A DNA stretch of 64,000 nucleotides from Ammoniphilus sp. YIM 78166 (GCF_004522215.1 NZ_SDLR01000006.1:194196-258195), one strand, 5' to 3'. Counted from the stretch's first letter, positions 51,907 to 61,285 are shown. Made by a program: numbers and translations. The notes: generated from the letters alone by a model not told the origin.

Positions 51907-52605
51907 ATGTTCGAATCCCTGAAAGTTGATCGAAAGTCGGTTTCAAGTGCGGTTATTGAACATATTAAGCAATTAATCCATGAGGAAAAGCTCACTCCCG
52001 GGGATAAACTGCCGAGTGAACGGGAGATGGCTGGGCAAATTCAAGTTAGCAGAAATACGGTCCGTGAAGCCTATAAGATGCTAGAGGCAGAGGGTTACCT
52101 AATCATCAAGCATGGCAATGGGGTTTTCGTCGCCGATCAAGAATCGCAGATTCGTAAGTTAACGGCATCGTTATTTGTGAAAGAGGATCAGGTTCGTGAC
52201 CTGCTTTCTATTCGGAAAGTATTAGAGGTGGAAGCTGTTAAATGGGCCGCCCAAAGAGGAACACCACAGGATTACCGTTATTTACACAATGTTCTTGACG
52301 ATATGAAAACCCTCATTAAAGATCGAAACTATGAAGAATTGAAGTCATTGGATCAGGATTTTCATATCCACATTGCCCAGATGTCAGGCAATAGAATTAT
52401 GTTGCGCATTATGCTGAATTTAGTAGATATGATTAACGAAATGCAAAATGAATCCTTACTCATACCCGGCCGAGCGAAACAATCTTTAGATGAGCATCTG
52501 CAAATTTTAAAGGCCATGGAAGAAAAAGATATCCAAAAGGCAGGTCAGTATATGCAGGAACACCTAACCAGCATAGAACAGTCCCTATCCCTTAAAGAAA
52601 AATAA
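51907..52605 (+). CDS. GntR/FadR-family regulator, island right boundary
   Basis: 232 aa. MFESLKVDRKSVSSAVIEHI start, HTH LPSEREMAGQIQVSRNTVREAYKML, FCD domain with DQDFHIHIAQMSGNRI. A close paralogue of the GntR at 56662 (same SRNTVREAYK and FH-A-MSGN motifs). Convergent with the TRAP genes. It may share the regulation of the sulfolactate genes. Confidence 0.88.
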   Translation: MFESLKVDRKSVSSAVIEHIKQLIHEEKLTPGDKLPSEREMAGQIQVSRNTVREAYKMLEAEGYLIIKHGNGVFVADQESQIRKLTASLFVKEDQVRDLLSIRKVLEVEAVKWAAQRGTPQDYRYLHNVLDDMKTLIKDRNYEELKSLDQDFHIHIAQMSGNRIMLRIMLNLVDMINEMQNESLLIPGRAKQSLDEHLQILKAMEEKDIQKAGQYMQEHLTSIEQSLSLKEK

Positions 52606-52650
52606 AAGAAGACCTGTTGATCATCGAACTGATGATTCACAGGTCTTCTT
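52606..52650. terminator. bidirectional terminator between convergent genes
   Basis: Twelve-base-pair outer stem AAGAAGACCTGT / ACAGGTCTTCTT with an inner GATCATC / GATGATT stem, placed exactly between the stops of the GntR gene and dctM. Confidence 0.8.
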
Positions 52651-52655
52651 CCTTA

Positions 52656-53939
52656 TTAAGGCCCCAGTATACTTGGCAACCACATCGATATTTGCGGAAT
52701 ATAAGTAATCAGCATTAAATCAATCGTAAGTACTAGGATAAAGGGCAGTATTGCTCTTACGAGCTGATCCAATGAGATATTGGCGATCCCTTGCACGATA
52801 AACAAATCGAGTCCAACCGGAGGCGTGATTAATCCTAGCGCGAGGTTGACCACCATCACGAGCCCGAAGAATACCGGATCAATCCCCACACTGATAACCA
52901 AAGGCAGGAACAGCGGGGTAAGAATGGTGATCGCGGCTGAGGCATTAAGGAAACATCCGGCAACAAACAGAACCATGTTAATGAGCAACAAGATAAAGTA
53001 CTTGTTGTTGGTTAAATTCATAATCAGGGCTGCCAGCTTTTGAGGAACCTGTTCGGCTGTAAGCAACCATCCAAACAAGTTGGCTGCGGCAATAATAAAG
53101 ATCACCATCGCCGTGGTAATACCAGCTTGCAAGAATACCTCCGGCAAATGCTTGATTTTCAAGTCCTTATAGACAAACATACCCACGATTAAGGCGTAAG
53201 CGGCTGCAATGGCGGCGGACTCTGTCGGCGTAAATATCCCTGTACGAATTCCTACAATGATAATAATAGGAAGCAATAACGCCCAAATGCCTTCCTTTAA
53301 CGCCTTCCTCAGGGTAATAAGCTCAAATTTTCCCCCTTCGCTATCGTACCCCTTCTTCCGAGCGGTATAGTAATTCAGGCACATAATGGATAAACCGATC
53401 AAAATGCCTGGGATAATCCCCGCTGTAAATAACGCACCGATCGAGACACCCGCTGTAACCCCATAGACGATCATGGGTATACTGGGGGGAATTACGACGG
53501 CGATCGTACCCGCTGTCGCAACGGTTGATGCAGCAAACCCTTTGTCATAGCCTTTCTTCTCCATCGCAGGAATCAGCATCTTCCCCACGGCGGCGGTATC
53601 CGCTGCTCCTGAACCCGATATTCCCGCAAAGAACATACTAGCTAACGTAGATACTTGCGCTAGACCTCCACGCAACCACCCGACACAGGCAAAAGCGACA
53701 TTGGTGATCCGTTGGGCCATGGTCCCTACCATCATGAGCTCCCCAGCTAGCATAAAGAAAGGAATCGCAAGTAAGGGAAACGAATCCACCGCGGTGAAAA
53801 AACGTTGGACAACCACAGTTAAAGGAATGAATCCATCGCTAAACGTTAACCCATAAACAGCAGCGAGAGATAAGGCAATCGCAATGGGGACCCCAATCAG
53901 CATAAAAGCAAATAAGATAGACGTAACTGCCAGAATCAT
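52656..53939 (-). CDS. TRAP transporter large permease (DctM), system 3, sulfolactate island
   Basis: 427 aa, the same length as DctM of system 2 and identical in most segments. Same family marks (MFFAGISGSGAADTAAVGKM, FITPPVGLDLFIVQGIANI-like end). Last gene of the sulfolactate operon; corresponds to the slcG/slcF membrane genes of known sulfolactate importers. Confidence 0.93.
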   Translation of the reverse strand: MILAVTSILFAFMLIGVPIAIALSLAAVYGLTFSDGFIPLTVVVQRFFTAVDSFPLLAIPFFMLAGELMMVGTMAQRITNVAFACVGWLRGGLAQVSTLASMFFAGISGSGAADTAAVGKMLIPAMEKKGYDKGFAASTVATAGTIAVVIPPSIPMIVYGVTAGVSIGALFTAGIIPGILIGLSIMCLNYYTARKKGYDSEGGKFELITLRKALKEGIWALLLPIIIIVGIRTGIFTPTESAAIAAAYALIVGMFVYKDLKIKHLPEVFLQAGITTAMVIFIIAAANLFGWLLTAEQVPQKLAALIMNLTNNKYFILLLINMVLFVAGCFLNASAAITILTPLFLPLVISVGIDPVFFGLVMVVNLALGLITPPVGLDLFIVQGIANISLDQLVRAILPFILVLTIDLMLITYIPQISMWLPSILGP

Positions 53940-53955
53940 TTAATTCATCCCTCCT

Positions 53956-54531
53956 TTACCCGATCGTCTCCGGTTGTACGGGAGCCGCATGCTTTCCTGC
54001 TTCTTTCTTCACCCGATTCACCCCTAGATCTTGTAAGAGAAAAGAAACGGCATGAACGAAACAAATCAAGGAACAAGCGACAATGGCTGTGTACATATAA
54101 GCCATATTTAATTGAAGAGAAGGAGATAATTGACCATTCGTAATCTTGAGCATTTCTAGCCCTTTGATGAAAAGCAGCGCAAAAAACACCACATTGATGG
54201 CTTCCACAAGAATGGCAAAACGGCGCTTCCAAACCTTAGGCAAGAAATTAATCACTATCTCCACATGAGCATGCCCTTTCAACTTATAAACCGTAGCGAC
54301 GCCAAGAAAAACAACCCAAACAAACAAATAACGGATGAGCTCTTCCATCCAGGGAAAATTGAAGCCGGCAAGATTGGCTCCGGACATCAGACTCATGACA
54401 AAAGAGCTCTGCAAGACATAACGGGAAAATACTTGATAAATGGTGCAAATAAAGGCTAATCCCATGAAGAGCACCATCACATACCTGCAAGCCTGATCGG
54501 TCCAATGACTAATGAAATGAAGCGCCTTCAT
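53956..54531 (-). CDS. TRAP transporter small permease (DctQ), system 3
   Basis: 191 aa, four helices. MEELIRYLFVWVVFLGVATV signature; aligns over its length with system 2. GGAGGAATGAC before the ATG; 16 bp before dctM. Confidence 0.92.
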   Translation of the reverse strand: MKALHFISHWTDQACRYVMVLFMGLAFICTIYQVFSRYVLQSSFVMSLMSGANLAGFNFPWMEELIRYLFVWVVFLGVATVYKLKGHAHVEIVINFLPKVWKRRFAILVEAINVVFFALLFIKGLEMLKITNGQLSPSLQLNMAYMYTAIVACSLICFVHAVSFLLQDLGVNRVKKEAGKHAAPVQPETIG

Positions 54532-54547
54532 GTCATTCCTCCTAAAA

Positions 54548-54571
54548 AAAGGGAAGGGCAGCCTTCCCTTT
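54548..54571 (-). promoter_or_regulatory. intercistronic hairpin between dctP and dctQ, system 3
   Basis: Ten-base-pair perfect stem AAAGGGAAGG / CCTTCCCTTT overlapping the dctP stop codon, with a 4-nt loop. Confidence 0.65.
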
Positions 54572-55601
54572 ATTTCATATTTTTAATCCTATCAATCAGC
54601 TCTTTTCCGCCATATTGATCTTGGAGCTCTTCATACACGGGCACCACCGCTTGACGGAAAGAGTCCAGGTCAGGTTTTTCCTCCACTGCCATTCCGCTGT
54701 CCTTTAACTGTTGTAAAAATTTCGATTCAGACTCCTTAGAAACCTCACGCTCATAAGCCCCTGCTTCCATCGCTGCATCCTTTACTACCTGCTGAAGATC
54801 CGCGGGAAGCTTATCTAATGCCATCTTGCTCATCAAAAAGACAGCGGCGTCGTACGTATGGGCAGTTAAAGTCAGATGCTTCTGTACTTCATTAAACTTA
54901 TTGGTAGCAATCTGAGCCAGAGGATTTTCCTGGCTATCTACCACCTTTTGCTCCATCGCCGTATACAACTCGCCAAACGGAATCGGGGTTGGAGTGGAGC
55001 CTAAGGCTTTAATCATCGAGATATAGACCGGAGACTCTTGGACACGAACCTTCAGACCCGCTGCATCGTTAGCGGATTTAATCGGCCGCGTATTATTCGT
55101 CATGTGACGGTAACCATTCTCCCAGAAAGCTAGGTTGACAATGCCTTTGGATTCTAAGTCCTTGGACAATTCCGCTCCGATTTCCCCATCCAATACTTTC
55201 ACCGCATGTTCTCGGCTATCAAATAAATAAGGCATACTTAAAACATTCATTTTCGGGGCAAAGTTGGCTACAGGCGCCACCGAACCCACATGCAGCTGAA
55301 TGCTGCCCATCTGTAACCCTTCAATTTGGTCGCGTCCATTCCCTAGTTGGCTGCTTGGGAAGATATCCACTTTGATTCTCCCGTTCGAATTCTGCTCCAC
55401 CAAATCTTTAAACTTTTCGGCTCCTTTTTGATAAGGGTGGTCTCCCCCTTGAAGATGGCCCAATTTAAACGTGAATTCCGTACTTGGTGCACTCGTACCG
55501 CTTGTACCGCTAGTGGCTGTGGGCTGGTCGGACCCGCCGCATCCTGTAATCGCAACCATGAGAGAAATAGCCAAGACTCCTAAAAACGAACGTTTTATCA
55601 T
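54570..55601 (-). CDS. TRAP transporter substrate-binding lipoprotein (DctP), system 3
   Basis: 343 aa. Lipobox SLMVAITGCGG; GHLQGGDHPYQKGAEKFKDL, SSQLGNGRDQIEGLQMGSI and GLKVRVQESPVYISMIKALG with the canonical substrate-carboxylate arginine (RVQ). VDSQENPLAQI completes the family pattern. Operon position next to SuyAB and the two sulfolactate dehydrogenases points to 3-sulfolactate or a related C3 sulfonate as the ligand. Confidence 0.92.
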   Translation of the reverse strand: MIKRSFLGVLAISLMVAITGCGGSDQPTATSGTSGTSAPSTEFTFKLGHLQGGDHPYQKGAEKFKDLVEQNSNGRIKVDIFPSSQLGNGRDQIEGLQMGSIQLHVGSVAPVANFAPKMNVLSMPYLFDSREHAVKVLDGEIGAELSKDLESKGIVNLAFWENGYRHMTNNTRPIKSANDAAGLKVRVQESPVYISMIKALGSTPTPIPFGELYTAMEQKVVDSQENPLAQIATNKFNEVQKHLTLTAHTYDAAVFLMSKMALDKLPADLQQVVKDAAMEAGAYEREVSKESESKFLQQLKDSGMAVEEKPDLDSFRQAVVPVYEELQDQYGGKELIDRIKNMK

Positions 55602-55619
55602 TTATGAATCCCCTTCTCT

Positions 55620-56675
55620 TTAGATTAAAATGGTAGCCGGCAAGTATAACTCTAGTTCTTCTCCCAATAGCCGCAATTCCTTTTCTACTTCCTCGGATAA
55701 AGCTATGCCCGTATCTAATCGTCTTCTGTACTCCTTGGATCTTCGTTCCCCCGGGTATAGGATTTCATCCACCCCTTCAGCCTTGGGAACCGACTTTACT
55801 TCCTCAAGAAACTGATCGATTAGCAGCTTAAAATGACTCAAGTCCATAAACTTCTCAATATCAAAAAGGATAAAGAAATGACCGATATTGGATTTCTCAT
55901 CATGCTCATCATACATGTTCTTGACATGCGGCCCAAAAGCAGCTCCCGAAAGCACACCTGTTAAAATCTCAATCGCTAGTGCAAGAGCATATCCCTTGGC
56001 CCCGCCCAATGGTAAAACGGCCCCACGTAAAGCTTCTTGAGCATCCTGTGTTTCCACCCCCTGCTCGTTCATCGCCCACCCATTCGGTATGGACTGGCCT
56101 TGCTTCGCTGCTAGGATGATCTTCCCTCTGGCCACGACACTGGTGGACATGTCAATAATCACGGGTGTATCCGTACCTGTAGGAAATCCAAACGCAATCG
56201 GGTTGGTTCCAAAAAAGGCCTTTTTGCCTCCCCATGGTGCAATGCCGGGTGGCGAGTTGGTGAAAGCCATGATCCCCAGCCCCTGCTCACAGGCCATCTG
56301 GCAAAAGTAGGAAGCTGTTCCGAAATGGTTGCTGTTGCGGACGGCAACAGCCGCTAATCCCGTTTTCTTCGCCAGTTCCATTCCTGCCTTCACGCTATGG
56401 GCGGCCACGATTTGTCCTAGGCCATGATCCCCGTCCACTAATAGGACAGACTCTCCCTTTTTTTCGACTGAAATGTGAGGAGCAGCCTGAATTCTTCCTT
56501 CCTTCATCCGCCTCGCATAGATCGCTAATCGACTGATCCCGTGACTATCTACCCCTTCTAGATTGGCCCTGACTAAGGCATCCGCTGCTATGTAAGCGTC
56601 TTCAGGACAGGCTCCAAGCTTTTCAAACACTTGTTGGCTAAACCTCTTCATATCGAGTGGATTATACAAGGGCAT
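55620..56675 (-). CDS. comC: Ldh_2-family dehydrogenase, probable (R)-3-sulfolactate dehydrogenase (ComC type)
   Basis: About 351 aa. Malate/L-lactate/ureidoglycolate dehydrogenase fold: NLEGVDSHGISRL, VRNSNHFGTASYF, GTNPIAFGFPTG and LGGAKGYALALAIEILTGVLS. In sulfolactate degraders ComC oxidises (R)-sulfolactate to sulfopyruvate and with SlcC forms a racemising pair. AAGGATGG favours the ATG at 56675 over 56687; either overlaps the GntR stop. Confidence 0.78.
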   Translation of the reverse strand: MPLYNPLDMKRFSQQVFEKLGACPEDAYIAADALVRANLEGVDSHGISRLAIYARRMKEGRIQAAPHISVEKKGESVLLVDGDHGLGQIVAAHSVKAGMELAKKTGLAAVAVRNSNHFGTASYFCQMACEQGLGIMAFTNSPPGIAPWGGKKAFFGTNPIAFGFPTGTDTPVIIDMSTSVVARGKIILAAKQGQSIPNGWAMNEQGVETQDAQEALRGAVLPLGGAKGYALALAIEILTGVLSGAAFGPHVKNMYDEHDEKSNIGHFFILFDIEKFMDLSHFKLLIDQFLEEVKSVPKAEGVDEILYPGERRSKEYRRRLDTGIALSEEVEKELRLLGEELELYLPATILI

Positions 56676-57390
56676 TATCTTTTCCATCCTTAACTTGATA
56701 TTTTATTATCGATTCCTCTACACTACTTAGATGTTCAAGTATCAGTTGCTTGGCTCGTTTCTTATCTCTTGTAATCATGGCCTCCACAATAAGAATATGC
56801 TCCTTCAAGGATTGTTCGGAACGTCCCGGAATCTGTATCGTTTGAGTCCTCACTTCAGAAAGTAAATCTATTAAATTTATCATAATACGAATGAGGATGG
56901 TATTTCCAGACATTCTGCATAACGCCAGGTGAAATTTTTGATCGAGAAGAGCCAATTCCTCGTAGCTCGCTTTATTTTTGAGGGCCGTCTTATTGTCCTC
57001 CAGGATATTTTTCAATTCACGATGGTGATCCAGACGAGGATTCTCCATCGCCCAGATGACCGCTTGCGACTCTAATACCTTCCTTATTGCGAACAGTTCC
57101 AGTACATCGTCTTTCTTTATAAAAAAAGAAGAGGTGAGGTTTCGAATCTGAGACTCTTCATCCGAGATGAAAACCCCTTGCCCGTGCTTAATCGTAAGGT
57201 AGCCTTGTGCTCCTAAGATCTTGTATGCTTCTCGGACCGTATTTCGGCTGACATTGATCTTTTTCGCCATCTCTCTCTCACCGGGAATCTTTTCTCCTGG
57301 CGAAAACTTATCCTGATGGATAAGATCCTTAATATACTGTACCACTTCATCCGAAATGCTTTTCCTATCCACTTTGAATGTATCGAACAC
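56662..57390 (-). CDS. GntR/FadR-family regulator of the sulfolactate operon
   Basis: About 242 aa. MFDTFKVDRKSISDEVVQYI, HTH EREMAKKINVSRNTVREAYK, FCD domain with DQKFHLALCRMSGNTI. Paralogous to the GntR at 51907, whose ATG aligns with the GTG at 57390; AGGGGTG lies before it, so I chose that over the frame start 57423. Located inside the operon between slcC and comC, implying autoregulation. Confidence 0.87.
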   Translation of the reverse strand: MFDTFKVDRKSISDEVVQYIKDLIHQDKFSPGEKIPGEREMAKKINVSRNTVREAYKILGAQGYLTIKHGQGVFISDEESQIRNLTSSFFIKKDDVLELFAIRKVLESQAVIWAMENPRLDHHRELKNILEDNKTALKNKASYEELALLDQKFHLALCRMSGNTILIRIMINLIDLLSEVRTQTIQIPGRSEQSLKEHILIVEAMITRDKKRAKQLILEHLSSVEESIIKYQVKDGKDNALV

Positions 57391-57407
57391 GTCAGCACCC
57401 CTAGCCG

Positions 57408-58361
57408 CTAGCGGACAACACAAAGAGCCGATTGTCCCTGCAAAATTTTGATCACTTCTTCGGCTACTAATATAGAAGTCCTTACTTGGGATTCATCGGT
57501 TAAACCGGCTACATGTGGAGTAATAACGATGTTGTCGTTCTGTAAAAGAGGATGGTTGGGATCAATCGGCTCCTGCTCTAATACATCGAGGAAAGCACCC
57601 ATGATCCAATTCGAGTTTACAGCATGAAGTAGAGCTCCCTCGTCGATAATCCCTCCTCTAGCGGTGTTAATGATATAGGCAGTCTCCTTCATCATTTGAA
57701 ATTGATCGCTAGAAAACATGGAGCGCGTTTGTGGTGTAAGTGGAACATGAATACTAATAAAGTCAGAATGGGAAAGTAATTCACTAAAAGACACAGCTTC
57801 AATGCCGGTTTCAGCGGTTGGGAAGTCATAGGGAGTCATAAAGGGGTCATAACCAACGACATGCATGCCAAAAGCCTTTGCTCTTTTAGCCAGGCGATGC
57901 GCAATTTCCCCCATCCCGACTACACCTAGAGTCTTGCCATATAGTTCAAAACCGGTAAAGCGCTTACGGTCCCAATTGCCTTTTTTTACATCCTGGTTAG
58001 CCTGAAAAAGCGGTCGATTCGCTTCAAGCATAGCCGACATGACATACTCCGCAACGGAGATCGCATTGGCATTCCTTCCATATACAACGTCAACCTTTAA
58101 TAGCTTGGCAATCTTCAGGTCGATATTATCTAATCCTACCCCCAGACGCCCTACTACTTTTAAATTCTTAGCCGATTGCAGCAGGATGTCATCTACCCTC
58201 GTTTGATTTCTTACGATAAGTGCATCCACATCTTTTACCTTTTCTAGCAAAGCTTCACGATCATTCCATAACGTTGGATCGTATTCCACATGAGCAACAC
58301 TGGATAACCGATCAATTCCAACGGGCCAGATCAGCTCTGTAATTAGTACCTTCATATTCAT
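57408..58361 (-). CDS. slcC: D-2-hydroxyacid dehydrogenase, probable (S)-3-sulfolactate dehydrogenase (SlcC type)
   Basis: 317 aa. NAD fold LGVVGMGEIAHRLAKRAKAF, catalytic Arg in NTARGGIIDEGAL, Glu in LEQEPIDPNHPL and His in ITPHVAGLT. LKVVGRLGVGLDNID is the substrate-side motif. SlcC oxidises (S)-sulfolactate to 3-sulfopyruvate; phosphoglycerate-like dehydrogenase is the generic alternative. A stable hairpin (58381-58410) separates it from suyB. Confidence 0.8.
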   Translation of the reverse strand: MNMKVLITELIWPVGIDRLSSVAHVEYDPTLWNDREALLEKVKDVDALIVRNQTRVDDILLQSAKNLKVVGRLGVGLDNIDLKIAKLLKVDVVYGRNANAISVAEYVMSAMLEANRPLFQANQDVKKGNWDRKRFTGFELYGKTLGVVGMGEIAHRLAKRAKAFGMHVVGYDPFMTPYDFPTAETGIEAVSFSELLSHSDFISIHVPLTPQTRSMFSSDQFQMMKETAYIINTARGGIIDEGALLHAVNSNWIMGAFLDVLEQEPIDPNHPLLQNDNIVITPHVAGLTDESQVRTSILVAEEVIKILQGQSALCVVR

Positions 58362-58380
58362 CCCCCACCCATGAAGTGTT

Positions 58381-58410
58381 GAGGTAAGGGCGTTTAGTTT
58401 CCCTTACCTC
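58381..58410 (-). promoter_or_regulatory. intercistronic hairpin between suyB and slcC
   Basis: Ten-base-pair perfect stem GAGGTAAGGG / CCCTTACCTC with a 10-nt loop. It would protect or partly terminate the suyAB message, raising lyase over downstream genes. Confidence 0.6.
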
Positions 58411-58432
58411 CCTATTTTTGAGGTTCTTGTCC

Positions 58433-59584
58433 TTATGCGCTTCGATAAAGCTTGGTGAGAGAAAACTCACGATGACCTAAGGCTTCTGCCGCAGTCAATC
58501 TTCCGTTGATCGTACGAATCAGCATCTCCATTAAAAGATCACCGGCTTGTTGAAGATTTAACTCTCTGCGAAGGAGACCTGATACATCCACATCCACGTG
58601 TTCAGACATAGTGGCTACGGTAATCGGGTTCGCCGTAATCTTGATTACGGGTTCAATGGGGTTACCAATGATATTCCCTTGACCGGTTGGGAAGAAGTGA
58701 ACAACAGCACCACCCGCGGCCATTAAAGTAATACATTCTGCTGCGGCTGACGAGGTGTCCATGAAATTCAATCCCTTCACCGTGGGGGCCATCGCTGGTT
58801 CAAGTGCATCCACCACAGGCTTCGTTCCAGTTTTTTCAATGTTGCCTAGAGCCTTTTCTTCAATCGTGGTCAACCCGCCGCGCACATTCCCTTCCGTAGG
58901 CTGACTGCCCAGTAGGTCAACGCCTTTCGATTCAATCTCTCCAATATAATCGTTATAGATATTATAGAACTTATCCCCAACCGCAGGGGTTGCGCAGCGT
59001 GCAGCGATCAAGTGCTCTCCGCCCGTGAGCTCCGACGTTTCCCCGAATAGGACCGTTCCGCCGGCATCAACCAAGCGATCCACCACATTTCCGACCGTAG
59101 GGCAAGAGGCTAATCCAGTAGTGGTATCCGACTCCCCACATTTAATACTGACCATAATTTCAGACAAGTCTACAGGGACACGTTGTAATTCAGAAGCTCG
59201 CTGCAGGAATTCTTTCGCTACTCTGGAGGCTTTTTCGATCGTAGCGAAGTCACCATGACGCTCAATGGAGAAACCAGCGACAGGTTTTCCGGTTTTCGCA
59301 ATACCATCTACAATTCGTTGGGTCCAGATAGGCTCAATTCCAATGACCACAACTGCAGCCACATTGGGGTTAGCGCAATTTCCAATAATCGTTCTAAAGT
59401 GTAACTCTAAATCCGGACCATACTGCAAGCGGCCATAAGCATGGGGAATTGCTAACGTTCCAGGTACTACCTTAGCCACCGCCTCTGCGGCTGCATTCGA
59501 GATATCATCTACTGGCATAATCACTACATGATTGCGAATTCCTACTCTACCATTCTCACGTCTGTATCCAAAAATCGCTGACAT
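58433..59584 (-). CDS. suyB: (2R)-3-sulfolactate sulfo-lyase, large subunit
   Basis: 383 aa, UxaA/GarD C-terminal family. GYRRENGRVGIRNHVVIMPV, AIPHAYGRLQYG, VVVIGIEPIWTQ, SIKCGESDTTTGLASCPTVG and FFPTGQGNIIGNPIEPVIKI agree with SuyB as I remember it; cysteines in CGESD and SCPT may hold an iron or Fe-S cofactor. Splits (R)-sulfolactate to pyruvate and bisulfite. Altronate or galactarate dehydratase large domain is the alternative, but the neighbours favour SuyB. Confidence 0.85.
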   Translation of the reverse strand: MSAIFGYRRENGRVGIRNHVVIMPVDDISNAAAEAVAKVVPGTLAIPHAYGRLQYGPDLELHFRTIIGNCANPNVAAVVVIGIEPIWTQRIVDGIAKTGKPVAGFSIERHGDFATIEKASRVAKEFLQRASELQRVPVDLSEIMVSIKCGESDTTTGLASCPTVGNVVDRLVDAGGTVLFGETSELTGGEHLIAARCATPAVGDKFYNIYNDYIGEIESKGVDLLGSQPTEGNVRGGLTTIEEKALGNIEKTGTKPVVDALEPAMAPTVKGLNFMDTSSAAAECITLMAAGGAVVHFFPTGQGNIIGNPIEPVIKITANPITVATMSEHVDVDVSGLLRRELNLQQAGDLLMEMLIRTINGRLTAAEALGHREFSLTKLYRSA

Positions 59585-59658
59585 ATATATCCACCTCTTA
59601 TATTTTAATAGTTTTATTTAAAATCTGAAATGTACAAATCTGAAGCCTGCTTCGATCA

Positions 59659-59952
59659 CTATTTCTTATAATCCCATCTAGCCGTCTTCAAGTTATGCGT
59701 ATGTACATAGTCACCCGGTACAATGTCTTGGGTCGTAACACCGATCGGAATACGGTATTCCATTACCTTCTCCCCTGTCTTGAGATCCGCTAACCCAATC
59801 TTATGACCTAGTGGAATAAAACTCTTTGCTTCTACAAAAATAGAGAAATCATTCTCCATGATAACGCCTTCAACCTTCTCACCCGCTTGGATATCTTCCA
59901 CCGCTACCCCTACATGATCCCCTACATGATGTACAAGAAATTTGTGTGCCAT
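59659..59952 (-). CDS. suyA: (2R)-3-sulfolactate sulfo-lyase, small subunit
   Basis: 97 aa SAF domain (FLVHHVGDHVGVAVEDIQAG, IPLGHKIGLADLKTGEKVME, GDYVHTHNLKTARW). In altronate dehydratases this domain is fused to the large one; the split pair is the SuyAB form. First gene of the operon; 74 bp before suyB. GAGGAG lies before the ATG. Confidence 0.86.
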   Translation of the reverse strand: MAHKFLVHHVGDHVGVAVEDIQAGEKVEGVIMENDFSIFVEAKSFIPLGHKIGLADLKTGEKVMEYRIPIGVTTQDIVPGDYVHTHNLKTARWDYKK

Positions 59953-60091
59953 CGATACTCCTCCTCAATCTTTCATTTATTTTTTTGGTTCATTGGTTGG
60001 AGGACTTATGGTTAAGTGACCCAACCAATCGCTCATGAACATATTAAAACACGTAATTTTATAATATTCAACACTTTTCAACTATTTTAAT

Positions 60092-60110
60092 TTATTGTAA
60101 AATGCAATAA
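60092..60110. promoter_or_regulatory. LysR-type box between suyA and the exporter gene
   Basis: TTATTG-N7-CAATAA inverted repeat (contains a T-N11-A core) in the divergent intergenic region, upstream of both the suyAB operon and the exporter/LysR pair. Confidence 0.5.
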
Positions 60111-60196
60111 GTGGGCTAAATTATTCTAATAATTCCCAGACCCCTCCTTGTGATATCGTTAAGACAAAACAACCACTATCCAAGGAGGAGAAAAGA

Positions 60197-61267
60197 ATGT
60201 CATTACCCCATTTAGATAAGGTTAGGTCAGCAAGCTCTTTGATTCATCCCATGCCTAAGTCAGACCCCAAAAAGGAAAATAAGAATCTAGGCTTCTTAAA
60301 AGGAGTGATTCTCACCCTAGTTTTAGCTCTACTAGCTGGCAATATCGCTCGACTCCCCTTCTTCTCTATCATGGGGATTATGATTATCTCCATTATTCTG
60401 GGCATGAGCTGGAAGGCTCTCATGCAAGTCCCTGCCGATGCCAGCGCTGGCATCACCTTTAGTAGTAAGATCTTACTCCGGGCAGGCATTATCTTAATGG
60501 GATTGCGGCTGAACTTTTCACAAATAGTGGAAGCTGGCTTTTCGGTCGTCCTTGTTGACATCATCGTGATTGCCTTTACCCTGACCCTCATGATCTATCT
60601 AGGAAAGGTTCTATCCGTGGATAAATATCTGTCCGCTCTCATCGCGGTGGGAACAGCGGTTTGCGGTGCAGCTGCGATCGTGGCCGTAGCTCCCTTGATT
60701 AAAGCCAAAAAGGAGTTTGTCGCGGTATCTGTAGCCTGTATTGCGATTCTTGGGACTATAGGGACCATTATTTACACCGTACTTTATCCGGTTCTGGGTT
60801 TGGATTCTTATCAGTATGGCGTGCTAGTAGGGGCTACGCTACATGAGCTAGCTCATGTAATTGCAGCCGCGATTCCTGGAGGAGATGCAAGCGGGGAGAT
60901 CGCTATTCTTGTTAAATTGGGGAGAGTTGCACTGCTGATCCCTGTGGCGATGATCTTAGGCTATCTTTTCACCTCTAAAGATCAAGAAGAAAGCAAAAAA
61001 AGAGGATTCAAAGATCTCCCCATTCCTTGGTTTATCTTTGGTTTCCTCGGTATGTGCTTGGTTAATACCCTGGGTTTCTTGTCTAGCACCGTGACGCAGA
61101 TGTTCATCGCTTTAAGCGTTTTCCTGCTTTCCATGGCGATGGCTGGTTTGGGATTGAGTATTAATTTTGGAGATTTTAAAAAGGTAGGTTACAAAGCGGT
61201 AATCGTGGGGATCATCGGCTTCATCGCCTTAACGGCCATAAGCCCTTTACTTCTCAAGCTGGTATAA
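60197..61267 (+). CDS. UPF0324 (YeiH-type) membrane protein, probable sulfite/sulfate exporter (SuyZ-like)
   Basis: 356 aa, about ten helices. GITFSSKILLRAGIILMGLRL, GTAVCGAAAIVAVAPLIKAK and GATLHELAHVIAAAIPGGD are the UPF0324 signatures. Such proteins are found with SuyAB and are thought to remove the sulfite released by desulfonation, or sulfate formed from it. AAGGAGGAG before the ATG. Divergent from suyAB, followed closely by a LysR gene. Confidence 0.82.
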   Translation: MSLPHLDKVRSASSLIHPMPKSDPKKENKNLGFLKGVILTLVLALLAGNIARLPFFSIMGIMIISIILGMSWKALMQVPADASAGITFSSKILLRAGIILMGLRLNFSQIVEAGFSVVLVDIIVIAFTLTLMIYLGKVLSVDKYLSALIAVGTAVCGAAAIVAVAPLIKAKKEFVAVSVACIAILGTIGTIIYTVLYPVLGLDSYQYGVLVGATLHELAHVIAAAIPGGDASGEIAILVKLGRVALLIPVAMILGYLFTSKDQEESKKRGFKDLPIPWFIFGFLGMCLVNTLGFLSSTVTQMFIALSVFLLSMAMAGLGLSINFGDFKKVGYKAVIVGIIGFIALTAISPLLLKLV

Positions 61268-61285
61268 ATTCGATGGAGGGGAATC

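Noticed and set aside
58433..59952. Altronate or galactarate dehydratase (UxaA/GarD) as the function of the lyase pair
   Set aside because: Split subunits plus SlcC/ComC dehydrogenases, TRAP carrier and UPF0324 exporter fit SuyAB better; kept as an alternative in the annotation.
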